Source: an uncultured Bacteroidota bacterium (lineage in GTDB: Bacteria > Bacteroidota > Bacteroidia > Flavobacteriales > Flavobacteriaceae). From it: DNA of 64,000 nucleotides. The stretch covers positions 1 to 64,000 of the forward strand of contig CACJNF010000001.1 of NCBI GenBank assembly GCA_902594745.1, in the 5' to 3' direction. Positions within the stretch are counted from its first letter, which is position 1. The number at the start of each line of letters is the position of its first letter. The translations under genes and the position numbers were made by a program. Shown piece after piece: positions 56,075-64,000 of this stretch. Under the pieces are notes generated by a model that ran no database searches, was not told the origin of the DNA, and saw only the letters and a list, made by a program, of their open reading frames with translations.

Positions 56075-57463
56075 ATGTCTGATATCAACATAATTTCTCT
56101 TTTTGAAAGCATACTTGATAAATCATCAATTATTACAGGTGAAAAACTTAAGTCAAGATTTTATCATATATGGAAAACAGATATACCCCTTGAGTCAATT
56201 TGTTTACTTCTTCCAAAGGACACAGACCAAGTGTCAGCTATACTAAAAACCTGTAACGACAATAATCAGGAAATAATAGTCCATGGAGGTCTTACGAATC
56301 TTGTTGGCTCAACAAAATCAACTAAAAATCAAGTAGTTGTATCTCTTGAAAAAATGAATAACATAATTGAAATTGATGAAAAAGGTAAAACTGTTACATG
56401 TGAGTCTGGTGTTATAATTGAGGATATTATTAATTCTGTTAAAGAGAAAGACCTTCTTCTACCATTAAATTTTGGGGCAAGAGGCTCTGCACAAATAGGA
56501 GGCGCAGTTTCAACTAATGCAGGAGGATTAAGGGTATTTAAATATGGTATGACAAGAAGTTTAGTATTAGGTTTAGAGGCAGTTCTTCCTGATGGAACTG
56601 TAATATCATCTTTAAAAAAACTAATGAAAGACAATTCAGGTTATGATTTAAAACAGTTTTTTATTGGATCTGAAGGAACTCTAGGAATAGTTACAAAAGT
56701 TGTTCTTAGATTATATCAGCATCCTAAGACAAGGTATACTGCTCTGGCTGTTACTAATGATTACCAAAAGGTTTTAAACTTATTAAAGTTTATGGAGGAT
56801 AAAATTTCAAAAAACCTTACAGCTTTTGAGCTTTTATGGAATGATACCTACAAACAAATGGTAAGTGATAAAACCATGTATAATAAATATCTCCCAGATA
56901 ACTATAAATACTATGTTTTTATCGAATATATGGGTGGTGATTTTGAAAATGACTACAACACTTTTGAAAAAGCTGTTATGGAGACACTTGAGCAAGGGCT
57001 TGTTGATGATGCAGTCTTAGGTAAGGATGAAAAAGAGCAGCTGAATATTTGGGGAATTAGAGAAGATGTTGCTGTTTTAGCAGAAGAAAAAAATTTTGAT
57101 CAGCAATTTGATATAAGTATACCTGTAGCACAAATTGGAGAAGTGATTGATAAAACAATCAAGGAGCTTAAAAATTGTAAAGGTGTAGAAGCAATATTTC
57201 CGTTTGGTCATGTAGCCGATGGTAACATACATTTTATAATTGGAAAGAATTCTGATGATGATGATTTAAAATCTAATATTAACGAAATAATCTACAGTAA
57301 TACAGAGCTAGTTAAAGGTTCAATCTCTGCAGAACATGGTATAGGTCTTGATAAAAAGAAATATTTAATAAAGAGTAGGAGTAAAGATGAAATTGAACTA
57401 ATGAAGCTTATCAAGAAATCTATTGACCCAAAAAATATATTAAATCCCGGTAGAGTATTTTAA
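56075..57463 (+). CDS. FAD-binding glycolate/D-lactate dehydrogenase-type oxidoreductase
   Basis: A 462-residue flavoprotein of the GlcD/D-lactate dehydrogenase/D-2-hydroxyglutarate dehydrogenase family. The FAD domain (PCMH type) has VHGGLTNLVGSTKST, GSAQIGGAVSTNAGGLRVFKY and GTLGIVTKVVLRLY. The C-terminal domain carries FGHVADGNIHF with the metal-binding histidines, SAEHGIGLDKKKYL and DPKNILNPGRVF. It oxidises a D-2-hydroxy acid; the exact substrate cannot be decided. Chorismate synthase follows on the same strand 29 bp later. Confidence 0.92.
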   Translation: MSDINIISLFESILDKSSIITGEKLKSRFYHIWKTDIPLESICLLLPKDTDQVSAILKTCNDNNQEIIVHGGLTNLVGSTKSTKNQVVVSLEKMNNIIEIDEKGKTVTCESGVIIEDIINSVKEKDLLLPLNFGARGSAQIGGAVSTNAGGLRVFKYGMTRSLVLGLEAVLPDGTVISSLKKLMKDNSGYDLKQFFIGSEGTLGIVTKVVLRLYQHPKTRYTALAVTNDYQKVLNLLKFMEDKISKNLTAFELLWNDTYKQMVSDKTMYNKYLPDNYKYYVFIEYMGGDFENDYNTFEKAVMETLEQGLVDDAVLGKDEKEQLNIWGIREDVAVLAEEKNFDQQFDISIPVAQIGEVIDKTIKELKNCKGVEAIFPFGHVADGNIHFIIGKNSDDDDLKSNINEIIYSNTELVKGSISAEHGIGLDKKKYLIKSRSKDEIELMKLIKKSIDPKNILNPGRVF

Positions 57464-57492
57464 TTTAAGGTATTATCTTTATAATTCAAGCT

Positions 57493-58557
57493 ATGGCAGG
57501 AAATTCATTCGGTAATATCTTTAAAATTTCATCCTTTGGTGAGTCCCATGGAAAAGCTCTGGGTGGAGTTATAGATGGATGTCCAGCAGGCGTAAATATT
57601 GATTTAGATTTTATTAATTCTGAGTTGAATAGAAGAAGACCTGGACAGTCTGAAATTGTTACTCAAAGAAAAGAAGATGACTCTGTTGAATTTTTATCTG
57701 GAATATTTGAAGGCAAATCAACAGGTACTCCTATAGGATTCATAATTTTTAATCAGGATCAAAAATCAAAAGATTACTCACATATAAAAGACAGCTACAG
57801 ACCATCCCATGCAGATTTTGTTTACGATAAGAAATATGGATTTAGAGACTATAGAGGTGGTGGTAGAAGTTCTGCAAGAGAAACTGTAGTCAGAGTTGTT
57901 GCAGGTGCTATAGCTAAACTACTATTAAAGGAAGTTAAGATAAACGCTTTTGTTTCATCAGTTGGAAAAATCAAATATGAATATGAAAATTCAAATGTAG
58001 ATTTTCAAAATATTGAAAAATCAATTGTAAGGTGTCCAGATCCTGATAAATCAAAGGAGATGGAAGATTTAATTAAAAAAACAAGAAAAAACGGAGATAC
58101 AGTGGGTGGAGTTATTTCTTGTATTATAAGTGGAGTACCAGTTGGTCTTGGAGAACCAGTTTTCAACAAGCTTCATGCTGAGCTTGGAAAAGCAATGCTT
58201 TCGATCAATGCTGTTAAGGGATTTGAATTTGGAAGTGGTTTTAAAGGCTCCGAAATGAATGGATCTGAACATAATGATTCTTTTAATGAGGATGGATCAA
58301 CAAAGACTAACTATTCAGGTGGAGTACAAGGTGGTATATCAAATGGTATGGATATTTACTTTAATATTGCATTTAAGCCTGTTTCAACAATAATGAGAGA
58401 TCAGGATTCTATTGACAGTAAAGGAAAGAAAGTAAAAGTGCAAGGTAAAGGTAGACATGACCCTTGTGTTGTGCCTAGAGCGGTTCCCATAGTTGAGGCA
58501 ATGGCTGCATTAGTTATTGCTGATTATTTATTATTAAGTAAGCTCTCTAAAATATAA
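57493..58557 (+). CDS. aroC: Chorismate synthase
   Basis: A 354-residue enzyme with [18 protein letters not shown] at the N-terminus, [37 protein letters not shown] and the C-terminal [17 protein letters not shown]. It makes chorismate from EPSP with reduced FMN, the last common step to aromatic amino acids and quinones. The following symporter gene begins 2 bp after its stop, so the two are very likely cotranscribed. Confidence 0.98.
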   Translation: MAGNSFGNIFKISSFGESHGKALGGVIDGCPAGVNIDLDFINSELNRRRPGQSEIVTQRKEDDSVEFLSGIFEGKSTGTPIGFIIFNQDQKSKDYSHIKDSYRPSHADFVYDKKYGFRDYRGGGRSSARETVVRVVAGAIAKLLLKEVKINAFVSSVGKIKYEYENSNVDFQNIEKSIVRCPDPDKSKEMEDLIKKTRKNGDTVGGVISCIISGVPVGLGEPVFNKLHAELGKAMLSINAVKGFEFGSGFKGSEMNGSEHNDSFNEDGSTKTNYSGGVQGGISNGMDIYFNIAFKPVSTIMRDQDSIDSKGKKVKVQGKGRHDPCVVPRAVPIVEAMAALVIADYLLLSKLSKI

Positions 58558-58559
58558 TT

Positions 58560-59837
58560 ATGAAGTTACATTGGAAAATAATTATTGGAATGGCTTTAGG
58601 TGTTGTTTTTGGACTTATCATGTCTCAAACAACATTTGGATCTGATCTAATAAAAGATTGGATAAAACCATTTGGTACAATATTTATCAATTTACTTAAA
58701 CTAATAGCTATGCCATTAATTTTAGCTTCTTTAGTTAAAGGTATTTCTGATTTAAAAGACATTTCTAAATTATCTACTATTGGAACCAGGACACTTGGAA
58801 TTTATATATGTACAACAGTAACAGCTGTTGTTATTGGGCTAATCCTTGTAAATATTGTTCAGCCTGGAAGTACTATTACTGAAGAAACAAGAATTGATCT
58901 TGTTCAAGAGTATGAGCAGGGTGTAATTGAAAAGCAACAACAAGCTCAACAGCAATCAGAAAGTGGTCCTCTGCAGCCATTAGTTGATGTTGTTCCAGCA
59001 AATATATTTGATGCTGCTACAAATAATAGGAATATGCTACAGGTTATTTTCTTTGCAATATTCTTTGGAATTGGAATAATACTTGTTGATCCAAAACGTG
59101 CTAAACCTGTAAAAGATTTTTTTGATGGTCTAAATTCTATAATACTTAAGCTGATTGACTTAATAATGGAATCTGCTCCATATGGTGTATTTGCTCTTCT
59201 AGCTACACTAGTTGTAGAATCTCCTAGCTTAGACTTATTTATTGCACTTGGAATGTATTCTGTAACTCTTATAATTGGTTTAATTCTTATGATTATAGTT
59301 TATAATATTATTGTTAAACTTATAACTAATACAAATCCTTCAACATTTATGAAGGGTATCTCTGCTGCCCAATTACTAGGTTTCTCGACAAGTTCAAGTG
59401 CTGCTACACTTCCTGTGACAATGGACTGTACTGAAAAGAACTTAGGTGTAGATAAAGAAATATCAAGTTTTGTGCTACCGATAGGAGCAACAGTTAACAT
59501 GGATGGAACTAGTGTTTACCAGGCAGTTGCTGCTGTGTTTATCGCTCAAGCATTTGGTTTAGATCTTAGTATTGGTGCGCAATTAGGAATTATAGTTACT
59601 GCCACTCTTGCTTCAATTGGAGCTGCTGCTGTTCCTAGTGCAGGAATTGTAATGCTTGTAATTGTCCTTGGTCAAGCAGGTATACCAGAAGCCGGACTAG
59701 CTCTAATAATTGCTGTAGATAGACCACTGGATATGTGTAGGACTATAGTTAATGTTACAGGAGATGCTGCAGTTTCAATGATTGTTGCAAAATCTGTTGG
59801 AAAATTAAAGGATCCAAAAGATGTCAATAAAAATTGA
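58560..59837 (+). CDS. Dicarboxylate/amino acid:cation symporter (DAACS family)
   Basis: A 425-residue membrane protein of the GltP/DctA family. It has eight transmembrane segments and two hairpins: the serine-rich re-entrant loop GFSTSSSAATLPV, the Na+-binding NMDGTSVYQAVAAVFIA, and the substrate-binding DRPLDMCRTIVNVTGDA in place of the usual 'DRFLDMxRT'. A glutamine-rich loop (EKQQQAQQQSES) lies near residue 125 where the family is variable. It imports glutamate, aspartate or C4-dicarboxylates with Na+ or H+. The end overlaps ung by 17 nt. Confidence 0.95.
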   Translation: MKLHWKIIIGMALGVVFGLIMSQTTFGSDLIKDWIKPFGTIFINLLKLIAMPLILASLVKGISDLKDISKLSTIGTRTLGIYICTTVTAVVIGLILVNIVQPGSTITEETRIDLVQEYEQGVIEKQQQAQQQSESGPLQPLVDVVPANIFDAATNNRNMLQVIFFAIFFGIGIILVDPKRAKPVKDFFDGLNSIILKLIDLIMESAPYGVFALLATLVVESPSLDLFIALGMYSVTLIIGLILMIIVYNIIVKLITNTNPSTFMKGISAAQLLGFSTSSSAATLPVTMDCTEKNLGVDKEISSFVLPIGATVNMDGTSVYQAVAAVFIAQAFGLDLSIGAQLGIIVTATLASIGAAAVPSAGIVMLVIVLGQAGIPEAGLALIIAVDRPLDMCRTIVNVTGDAAVSMIVAKSVGKLKDPKDVNKN

Positions 59838-60495
59838 AGATTCTTGGAAACAGCTTCTAAATTCAGAATTCAATAAAAATTATTTTAAAGAACTTATTTC
59901 ATTTGTAAAAAGTGAATATTCATCCTCTATTTGTTACCCTAAGGGATCTGAAATATTTTCAGCTTTTGATAATTGCCCAATTAATAAATTGAAAGTTTTA
60001 GTAATTGGACAGGATCCTTATCATGGTCCAAATCAGGCAAATGGATTATGCTTCTCTGTTAACAAAGGAATCGTTCATCCTCCATCTTTAATTAATATTT
60101 TTAAAGAGATAGAATCTGATTTAGGTATTAAATTTAGTGATAGAAGTGGAGATCTAAGCAAGTGGTCCAAACAAGGTGTGATGCTTTTAAATGCTACATT
60201 AACAGTAAAGCAAGGATTAGCAGGAAGTCACCAAAATAAAGGATGGGAATCATTCACAGATAGAGTCATTGAAATAATATCTGAGGAAACAAATAATACT
60301 GTATTTTTATTATGGGGTTCATTTGCAAAGCAAAAAAAGAAACTAATTAATTATAAAAAGCATAAAATCCTCGAATCAGGTCATCCCTCTCCTCTAAGTG
60401 CCAATAGAGGATTATGGTTTGGTAATAAGCATTTTAGTCAATGCAATGAACATTTAAAAAAAATTGGAAAAAAAGAGATTGATTGGTCTTTATGA
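59821..60495 (+). CDS. ung: Uracil-DNA glycosylase
   Basis: A 224-residue family 1 UDG. The water-activating motif is GQDPYHGP (Asp65, His68), followed by ANGLCFSV, the uracil-binding aromatic strand, MLLNATLTV, and the minor-groove loop HPSPLSANRG (His188). It removes uracil from DNA, as the first step of base-excision repair. The start lies inside the end of the symporter gene (17 nt) and the stop overlaps the E1 start by 4 nt, so it is embedded in one operon. Confidence 0.98.
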   Translation: MSIKIEDSWKQLLNSEFNKNYFKELISFVKSEYSSSICYPKGSEIFSAFDNCPINKLKVLVIGQDPYHGPNQANGLCFSVNKGIVHPPSLINIFKEIESDLGIKFSDRSGDLSKWSKQGVMLLNATLTVKQGLAGSHQNKGWESFTDRVIEIISEETNNTVFLLWGSFAKQKKKLINYKKHKILESGHPSPLSANRGLWFGNKHFSQCNEHLKKIGKKEIDWSL

Positions 60496-62471
60496 AATTT
60501 GATGTAAAAAATATTGATAAAAAAGTTCTATTGAGTCTTTTCAAAAATATGCTTAAATCAAGAATGATTGAAGAGAAAATGATCATTCTTCTAAGACAAG
60601 GAAAGGTATCAAAATGGTTTAGTGGAATTGGTCAAGAAGCTATTTCTACTGGAGTAACTATTGCTTTGGATAGTGATGAGTATATACTTCCTATGCATAG
60701 AAATTTATCTGTTTTTACATCTAGGAATATTCCTTTAGATAGATTATTTGCCCAATGGCAGGGTAAACAAGAGGGTTTTACAAAAGGTAGAGATAGAAGT
60801 TTTCATTTTGGATCTAATGAACATCATATAGTGGGAATGATTTCACATTTAGGACCTCAAATGGGGGTTGCTTGTGGTATTGCTCTTTCCAATAAATTAA
60901 AGGGTAATAATAAATTATGCGCTGTGTTTACTGGAGATGGAGGAACAAGTCAAGGAGATTTTCACGAATCATTAAATCTAGCATCAACCTGGAATCTTCC
61001 TGTAATATTTTGTATTGAAAATAATGGATATGGACTATCTACACCAGTTAATGAGCAGTATGCCATTGAAGATCTTGCAGATAGAGCAGCTGGTTATAAC
61101 ATGGGTTCATATGTAGTTGATGGAAACAACGTCGTTGATGTTTATAATTGTTTAAAGGAAGTATCAGAAAAAATGAGATCTGACAATAAACCAGTTCTTA
61201 TTGAGTTTAAAACATTCAGAATGAAAGGTCATGAAGAAGCTAGTGGTCAAGCATATATAGATCCTGAGATAATAGAAGAGTGGGCTAAAAAGGACCCTAT
61301 AAAGCATTTTGAGGAATTCTTGATAAAATCTAAGCATCTAAATAGTAAGACTCTTAAAGTGATTAAAAATGAACTTGAAAGAGAAATTGATTCAAACTGG
61401 GATAAGGCTAAGTCTTATAATGAAATTCAGTTTGATGAAAATCTAGAACTTAATAATGTGTATAAGGATTTTATCCCATCTAGTAATCAATCAGATAATT
61501 CGATTAATGGCGAGGTTAGGTTTGTAGATGCAATTAAGAAGGGAATTGACGAATCTATGTCAAAACATGACAATCTAGTTATTATGGGACAAGATATAGC
61601 TGAGTATGGGGGTGTATTCAAGGTTACTGAGGGTTTAATTGATAAATATGGTAAAGAAAGAGTCTTTAACACACCGCTTTGCGAGTCGGCTATTCTATCC
61701 GCAGCATATGGACTATCTGTAGGAGGTTATAAATCAATTGTTGAAATGCAGTTTGCAGACTTCATAAGCTCTGGGTTTACAGCTATTGTTAACTTAATAG
61801 CCAAATCAAATTATAGATGGTCTCAAAACTCAGATATAGTAGTAAGAATGCCATGTGGAGGTGGAGTAGGGGCTGGTCCTTTTCATTCTCAATCAAATGA
61901 AGTCTGGTTCACTAAAGTACCTGGCTTAAAGGTTGTGTATCCATCCCATTCATATGAAGCTAAGGGTCTGTTAAATGCTTCAATTGAAGATCCTAACCCA
62001 GTAATGTACTTTGAGCATAAATATATATACAGAACTGTTTCTGAAGAGATCCCTGAGAATTATTATACTCTTGAACTAGGAAAAGCAAAGATTAGATCAA
62101 TCGGTGCTGATGCAACAATAATTACATATGGATTAGGTGTTCATTGGGCTTTAGATATAATAAAATCTTTTAAAAATTATACAATTGAAATCATAGATTT
62201 AAACACTCTTATCCCGTGGGATAAAGAACTGGTTTTCAATTCAATAAAGAAAACAGGTAAAGTATTACTTTTAAGTGAAGACACTCTAATTAATGGGTTT
62301 ATAGGAGAAATTTCAGCTACTATTTCAGAAGAGATTTTTGAATACTTGGATGCTCCAATTATTAGAGTAGGATCTTTAGATACACCTGTTCCTTTTTCAA
62401 ATAATCTTGAGAAAGCTTTCTTGTCTAACAGTAGATTAAAAGAAAAATTGGAAAAACTTTTAAAATATTAA
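60492..62471 (+). CDS. Alpha/beta-fused 2-oxoacid dehydrogenase E1
   Basis: A 659-residue E1 fusion starting at the ATG at 60492 (ATGA overlap with ung); an ATG three codons upstream is less likely. The alpha half has MHRNLSVFT, the canonical ThDP/Mg motif FTGDGGTSQGDFHE and IENNGYGLST, and GRDRSFHFGS. The beta half begins about residue 335 with GEVRFVDAIKKGIDES, GQDIAEYGGVFKVTEGL and IDLNTLIPWD. It belongs to the branched-chain 2-oxoacid/pyruvate E1 family. It differs from the 798-residue E1 at 42876-45272 in length and in keeping the normal ThDP motif. Confidence 0.92.
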   Translation: MKFDVKNIDKKVLLSLFKNMLKSRMIEEKMIILLRQGKVSKWFSGIGQEAISTGVTIALDSDEYILPMHRNLSVFTSRNIPLDRLFAQWQGKQEGFTKGRDRSFHFGSNEHHIVGMISHLGPQMGVACGIALSNKLKGNNKLCAVFTGDGGTSQGDFHESLNLASTWNLPVIFCIENNGYGLSTPVNEQYAIEDLADRAAGYNMGSYVVDGNNVVDVYNCLKEVSEKMRSDNKPVLIEFKTFRMKGHEEASGQAYIDPEIIEEWAKKDPIKHFEEFLIKSKHLNSKTLKVIKNELEREIDSNWDKAKSYNEIQFDENLELNNVYKDFIPSSNQSDNSINGEVRFVDAIKKGIDESMSKHDNLVIMGQDIAEYGGVFKVTEGLIDKYGKERVFNTPLCESAILSAAYGLSVGGYKSIVEMQFADFISSGFTAIVNLIAKSNYRWSQNSDIVVRMPCGGGVGAGPFHSQSNEVWFTKVPGLKVVYPSHSYEAKGLLNASIEDPNPVMYFEHKYIYRTVSEEIPENYYTLELGKAKIRSIGADATIITYGLGVHWALDIIKSFKNYTIEIIDLNTLIPWDKELVFNSIKKTGKVLLLSEDTLINGFIGEISATISEEIFEYLDAPIIRVGSLDTPVPFSNNLEKAFLSNSRLKEKLEKLLKY

Positions 62472-62926
62472 TGGAATACACAAAATTATACTCTTCATTA
62501 GAAAAATTAAAGGAAGAAACTACTCCTAAATGGGGTAGGATGAGCTCTTCGATGATGCTTAAACATTGTTCTGCATTTGTTGACGTATATCTTAATAAAA
62601 CAAAACTTAACCCTTTTATTTTCATAGTAGGGTTTGTCTTTGGAATATTCCACAGGCTTTATCTAAAGTATATAGTTAGGTATAATGTTAAAAACTACAT
62701 TAAAAATCTTCCTACACTTAAAGTATTTAATACTTATCAAAGCAAAAATCTTGATTTTGAATTTGAAAAAAATAAGCTAATCACTGACTTAAAAGAAGTA
62801 GAATCCATTGATAATAAATACTTATTTAATAATTTTCATGGAGTAGTTCCTAATAAAGCATTCAAAAAGGTAGTCTACTTTCATACATCATATCATCTAT
62901 ATCAATTTGATGTATATAAAACCTAA
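62471..62926 (+). CDS. DUF1569 family protein (DinB-like fold)
   Basis: A 151-residue protein starting at an ATG that shares one base with the previous stop (TAATG). It follows the DUF1569 pattern: KWGRMSSSMMLKHCSAFVD, with the helix 1 histidine, a hydrophobic middle segment (NPFIFIVGFVFGIFHRL) that could be membrane-seeking, FEFEKNKLITDLKEVE, and a final HTSYHLYQFDVY helix with two histidines. DinB-superfamily proteins use such histidines to bind a metal, often in thiol-transfer reactions. No substrate is known. The stop overlaps the convergent mscL stop in CTAA. Confidence 0.75.
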   Translation: MEYTKLYSSLEKLKEETTPKWGRMSSSMMLKHCSAFVDVYLNKTKLNPFIFIVGFVFGIFHRLYLKYIVRYNVKNYIKNLPTLKVFNTYQSKNLDFEFEKNKLITDLKEVESIDNKYLFNNFHGVVPNKAFKKVVYFHTSYHLYQFDVYKT

Positions 62927-63366
62927 TTTTTCTTTGTTAGATTTTTATTTAAATCTTTTAGTGAATCATTAATCTCTGTTAGAAGCTTTATGTTCCTTGG
63001 TGTTGAGACCTTTTTATTACTAGGGTCTTCAGCTTGTATCTTTAATTTGTTCAGAAACTTTATTACAATGAAAATTGTAAATGCTACTATCATAAAGTCT
63101 ATAAAAGTTTCAATAAAAAACCCATAATTAATAGCTACTTCTTCATTAATTATGTCACCAGAGGAGCTTAAATCTGCTTCCCTTAGAATTATCTTCTTTG
63201 AATCTATATTTAACCCATTAGAAAGTAAAGATAGAGGAGGAAGTAGTATTTGTTTAACCAGCACGTCTATAACAGAGTTAAATGAGGCTCCTATGATAAT
63301 ACCGATAGCCATTTCCATCATGTTTCCTTTTACAGCAAACTCTTTGAACTCATTGAGTAATTTCAT
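62923..63366 (-). CDS. mscL: Large-conductance mechanosensitive channel
   Basis: A 147-residue MscL. The N-terminal helix and TM1 are FKEFAVKGNMMEMAIGIIIGASFNSVIDVLVKQ split over residues 6-38; TM2 is near 82-103 (FIETFIDFMIVAFTIFIVI), followed by a cytoplasmic helix with KKVSTPRNIKLLTEI. A periplasmic loop lies between. It opens on membrane tension and releases solutes during osmotic downshock. It is a single gene transcribed away from the lipoprotein cluster. Confidence 0.96.
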   Translation of the reverse strand: MKLLNEFKEFAVKGNMMEMAIGIIIGASFNSVIDVLVKQILLPPLSLLSNGLNIDSKKIILREADLSSSGDIINEEVAINYGFFIETFIDFMIVAFTIFIVIKFLNKLKIQAEDPSNKKVSTPRNIKLLTEINDSLKDLNKNLTKKN

Positions 63367-63397
63367 TTTTTATATGTTTATTTATTAAATTTAACAA

Positions 63398-63802
63398 ATC
63401 AAAAGATTTTTTTTCTACATATCGTTACTATTTATAATTAGTTGCACAAAAGAAGATTCTATTGACTCAAATGCTTTTGTGTCACAAAATATGGATTTGG
63501 GTAAGAAAGCGGTAGGTGTAATTGTATCATCTCCAATCACATCTTCTTCACCAGTAACACAATACAAGCTAACAGTTGGTGCAAACCAAGGTGGATGGGT
63601 AAGTTTTGGAGAAACCTCTCTTCGACGTAGGACTGCCTTCTATATTTTTCGCCCAGCTGGAACTGAAGTAACTGTTAGTGCAGAACCAGCTGATGGATAT
63701 GTTTTCTCTGGCTGGTCTAATGGTTGGACAGCAAACCCAATAACTTTTAAGTTAAGCTCAAATATTGGCTTTTCAGCAGAATTTAAAACTACAAATGATT
63801 AA
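63398..63802 (+). CDS. Small lipoprotein with InlB-type repeat, start codon unclear
   Basis: The frame reads KRFFFYISLLFIISC followed by TKEDS, a convincing lipoprotein signal (lipobox IISC), but no ATG, GTG or TTG lies between the upstream stop TAA (63392-63394) and the cysteine. I place the start at the ATC at 63398, which would need a non-standard initiation; the first usable conventional codon is a GTG at 63479, after the cysteine. The mature part resembles the divergent InlB B-repeat domain: TVGANQGGWVSFGET, GTEVTVSAEPADGYVF and GWSNGW. It is followed by a paralogue that overlaps it by 8 nt. Confidence 0.55.
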   Translation: MKRFFFYISLLFIISCTKEDSIDSNAFVSQNMDLGKKAVGVIVSSPITSSSPVTQYKLTVGANQGGWVSFGETSLRRRTAFYIFRPAGTEVTVSAEPADGYVFSGWSNGWTANPITFKLSSNIGFSAEFKTTND

Positions 63803-64000
63803 AAGACTTTTATACGTATCGTTAATATTTATTCTTAGTTGTTCTAAGGGAGAATTACCAGTTCCTCAAAACCTTGATACTTGGGAACCAATAATTGGTT
63901 ATAACACGCCAAAGAATTCGAATACTCAGGTAAGATATAATTTATCAGTTAACACAGTTGGATTACCTCCTGCAGTTAATCCTACTCCACCTGCTGGTCA
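63795..64000 (+). CDS. Lipoprotein (3' partial), tandem paralogue of the preceding gene
   Basis: Translation from ATG 63795 gives MIKRLLYVSLIFILSC, a lipoprotein signal with lipobox Cys16, followed by SKGELPVPQNLDTWEP and a Pro-rich segment (PPAVNPTPPAG). The signal closely resembles that of the preceding gene (IKRFFFYISLLFIISC). The 68 visible codons end at the window edge, so the domain content is unknown. A YNLSVNTVG segment may be the start of the same InlB-like repeat type. Start overlaps the previous stop by 8 nt. Confidence 0.7.
   Translation, partial: MIKRLLYVSLIFILSCSKGELPVPQNLDTWEPIIGYNTPKNSNTQVRYNLSVNTVGLPPAVNPTPPAG

Noticed and set aside
56008-56112. Upstream start of the TlpA lipoprotein at 56112
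   Set aside because: It puts a charged segment before the signal peptide, crosses the divergent gene start and lies upstream of the likely promoter element.
63479-63802. Conventional GTG start at 63479 for the small lipoprotein
   Set aside because: It would remove the signal peptide and lipobox, which match those of the neighbouring paralogue; kept only as an alternative.
1-64000. A horizontally acquired island or mobile element
   Set aside because: Base composition is uniform by eye, all genes are typical flavobacterial core or common accessory genes, and no transposase, integrase or flanking repeat was found.

Overview
This is a 64-kb stretch of an AT-rich (roughly 30% GC by eye), very densely packed bacterial chromosome. 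Gene content points to a marine-type member of the Flavobacteriia (Bacteroidota). The evidence is a two-subunit transketolase, alpha/beta-fused 2-oxoacid dehydrogenase E1 proteins, TlpA-type lipoproteins, a DUF4953-type metzincin, an FKBP with a thrombospondin-3-like calcium-binding tail, a probable sulfonolipid gene pair, near absence of Shine-Dalgarno sequences and TAnnTTTG -7 promoter elements. Almost every gene is a recognisable housekeeping or envelope gene. I see no prophage, insertion sequence, CRISPR array, tRNA or rRNA. No stretch longer than about 112 bp lacks a gene once the prfB 5' part (7795-8044) is assigned.

Layout. 1-4.3 kb: FKBP tail (cut by the window edge), outer-membrane barrel, split transketolase, LptF/LptG permease. 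4.4-8.0 kb: accA, dnaB, and prfB with its programmed +1 frameshift. 8.1-12.8 kb: secreted metzincin, then a PLP synthase plus an alpha-oxoamine synthase (possible sulfonolipid head-group pair). 12.8-16.8 kb: dnaN, SAM hydrolase-like protein, PhoH, purC. 16.8-22.7 kb: a six-gene minus-strand operon (M20 peptidase, miaA, ion channel, exonuclease with GIY-YIG remnant, YggS, Gfo/Idh/MocA dehydrogenase). 22.8-28.3 kb: pcm, smpB, GNAT, glyA, glutaminyl cyclase, SDR, transaldolase-like aldolase. 28.3-39.4 kb: TlpA-like lipoprotein, ABC-F protein, pheT, recG, amidohydrolase, UvrD helicase. 39.4-54 kb: OmpA lipoprotein, glycosyltransferase, HsdR_N-like protein, holA, fused E1, M1-like/barrel fusion, uvrA, ggt, glmM. 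54-64 kb: acyltransferase, TlpA lipoprotein, glycolate/lactate oxidase-like protein, aroC, dicarboxylate symporter, ung, second fused E1, DUF1569 protein, mscL, and two tandem lipoproteins of which the second leaves the window.

How it works together. Several genes serve the envelope (LptF/G, OmpA, acyltransferase, glmM, MscL, lipoproteins). DNA replication and repair are represented by dnaB, dnaN, holA, recG, UvrD, uvrA and ung, and translation by prfB, pheT, miaA and smpB. Genes are organised in short operons with 4- to 17-nt same-strand overlaps. Of twelve convergent gene pairs, six overlap by exactly 4 nt so that the two stop codons share a TTAA, CTAA or CTAG tetranucleotide, and only one pair is separated by an obvious hairpin terminator.

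The most unusual observations are: a lipoprotein gene whose signal peptide has no ATG, GTG or TTG start; an E1 enzyme in which the two thiamine-diphosphate/Mg motif residues appear reciprocally swapped (D to N and N to D); an ABC-F ATPase with one complete and one thoroughly degenerate composite ATP site; a small hairpin directly upstream of the prfB frameshift signal; and a probable sulfonolipid biosynthesis pair. No completely new multi-gene system could be demonstrated.
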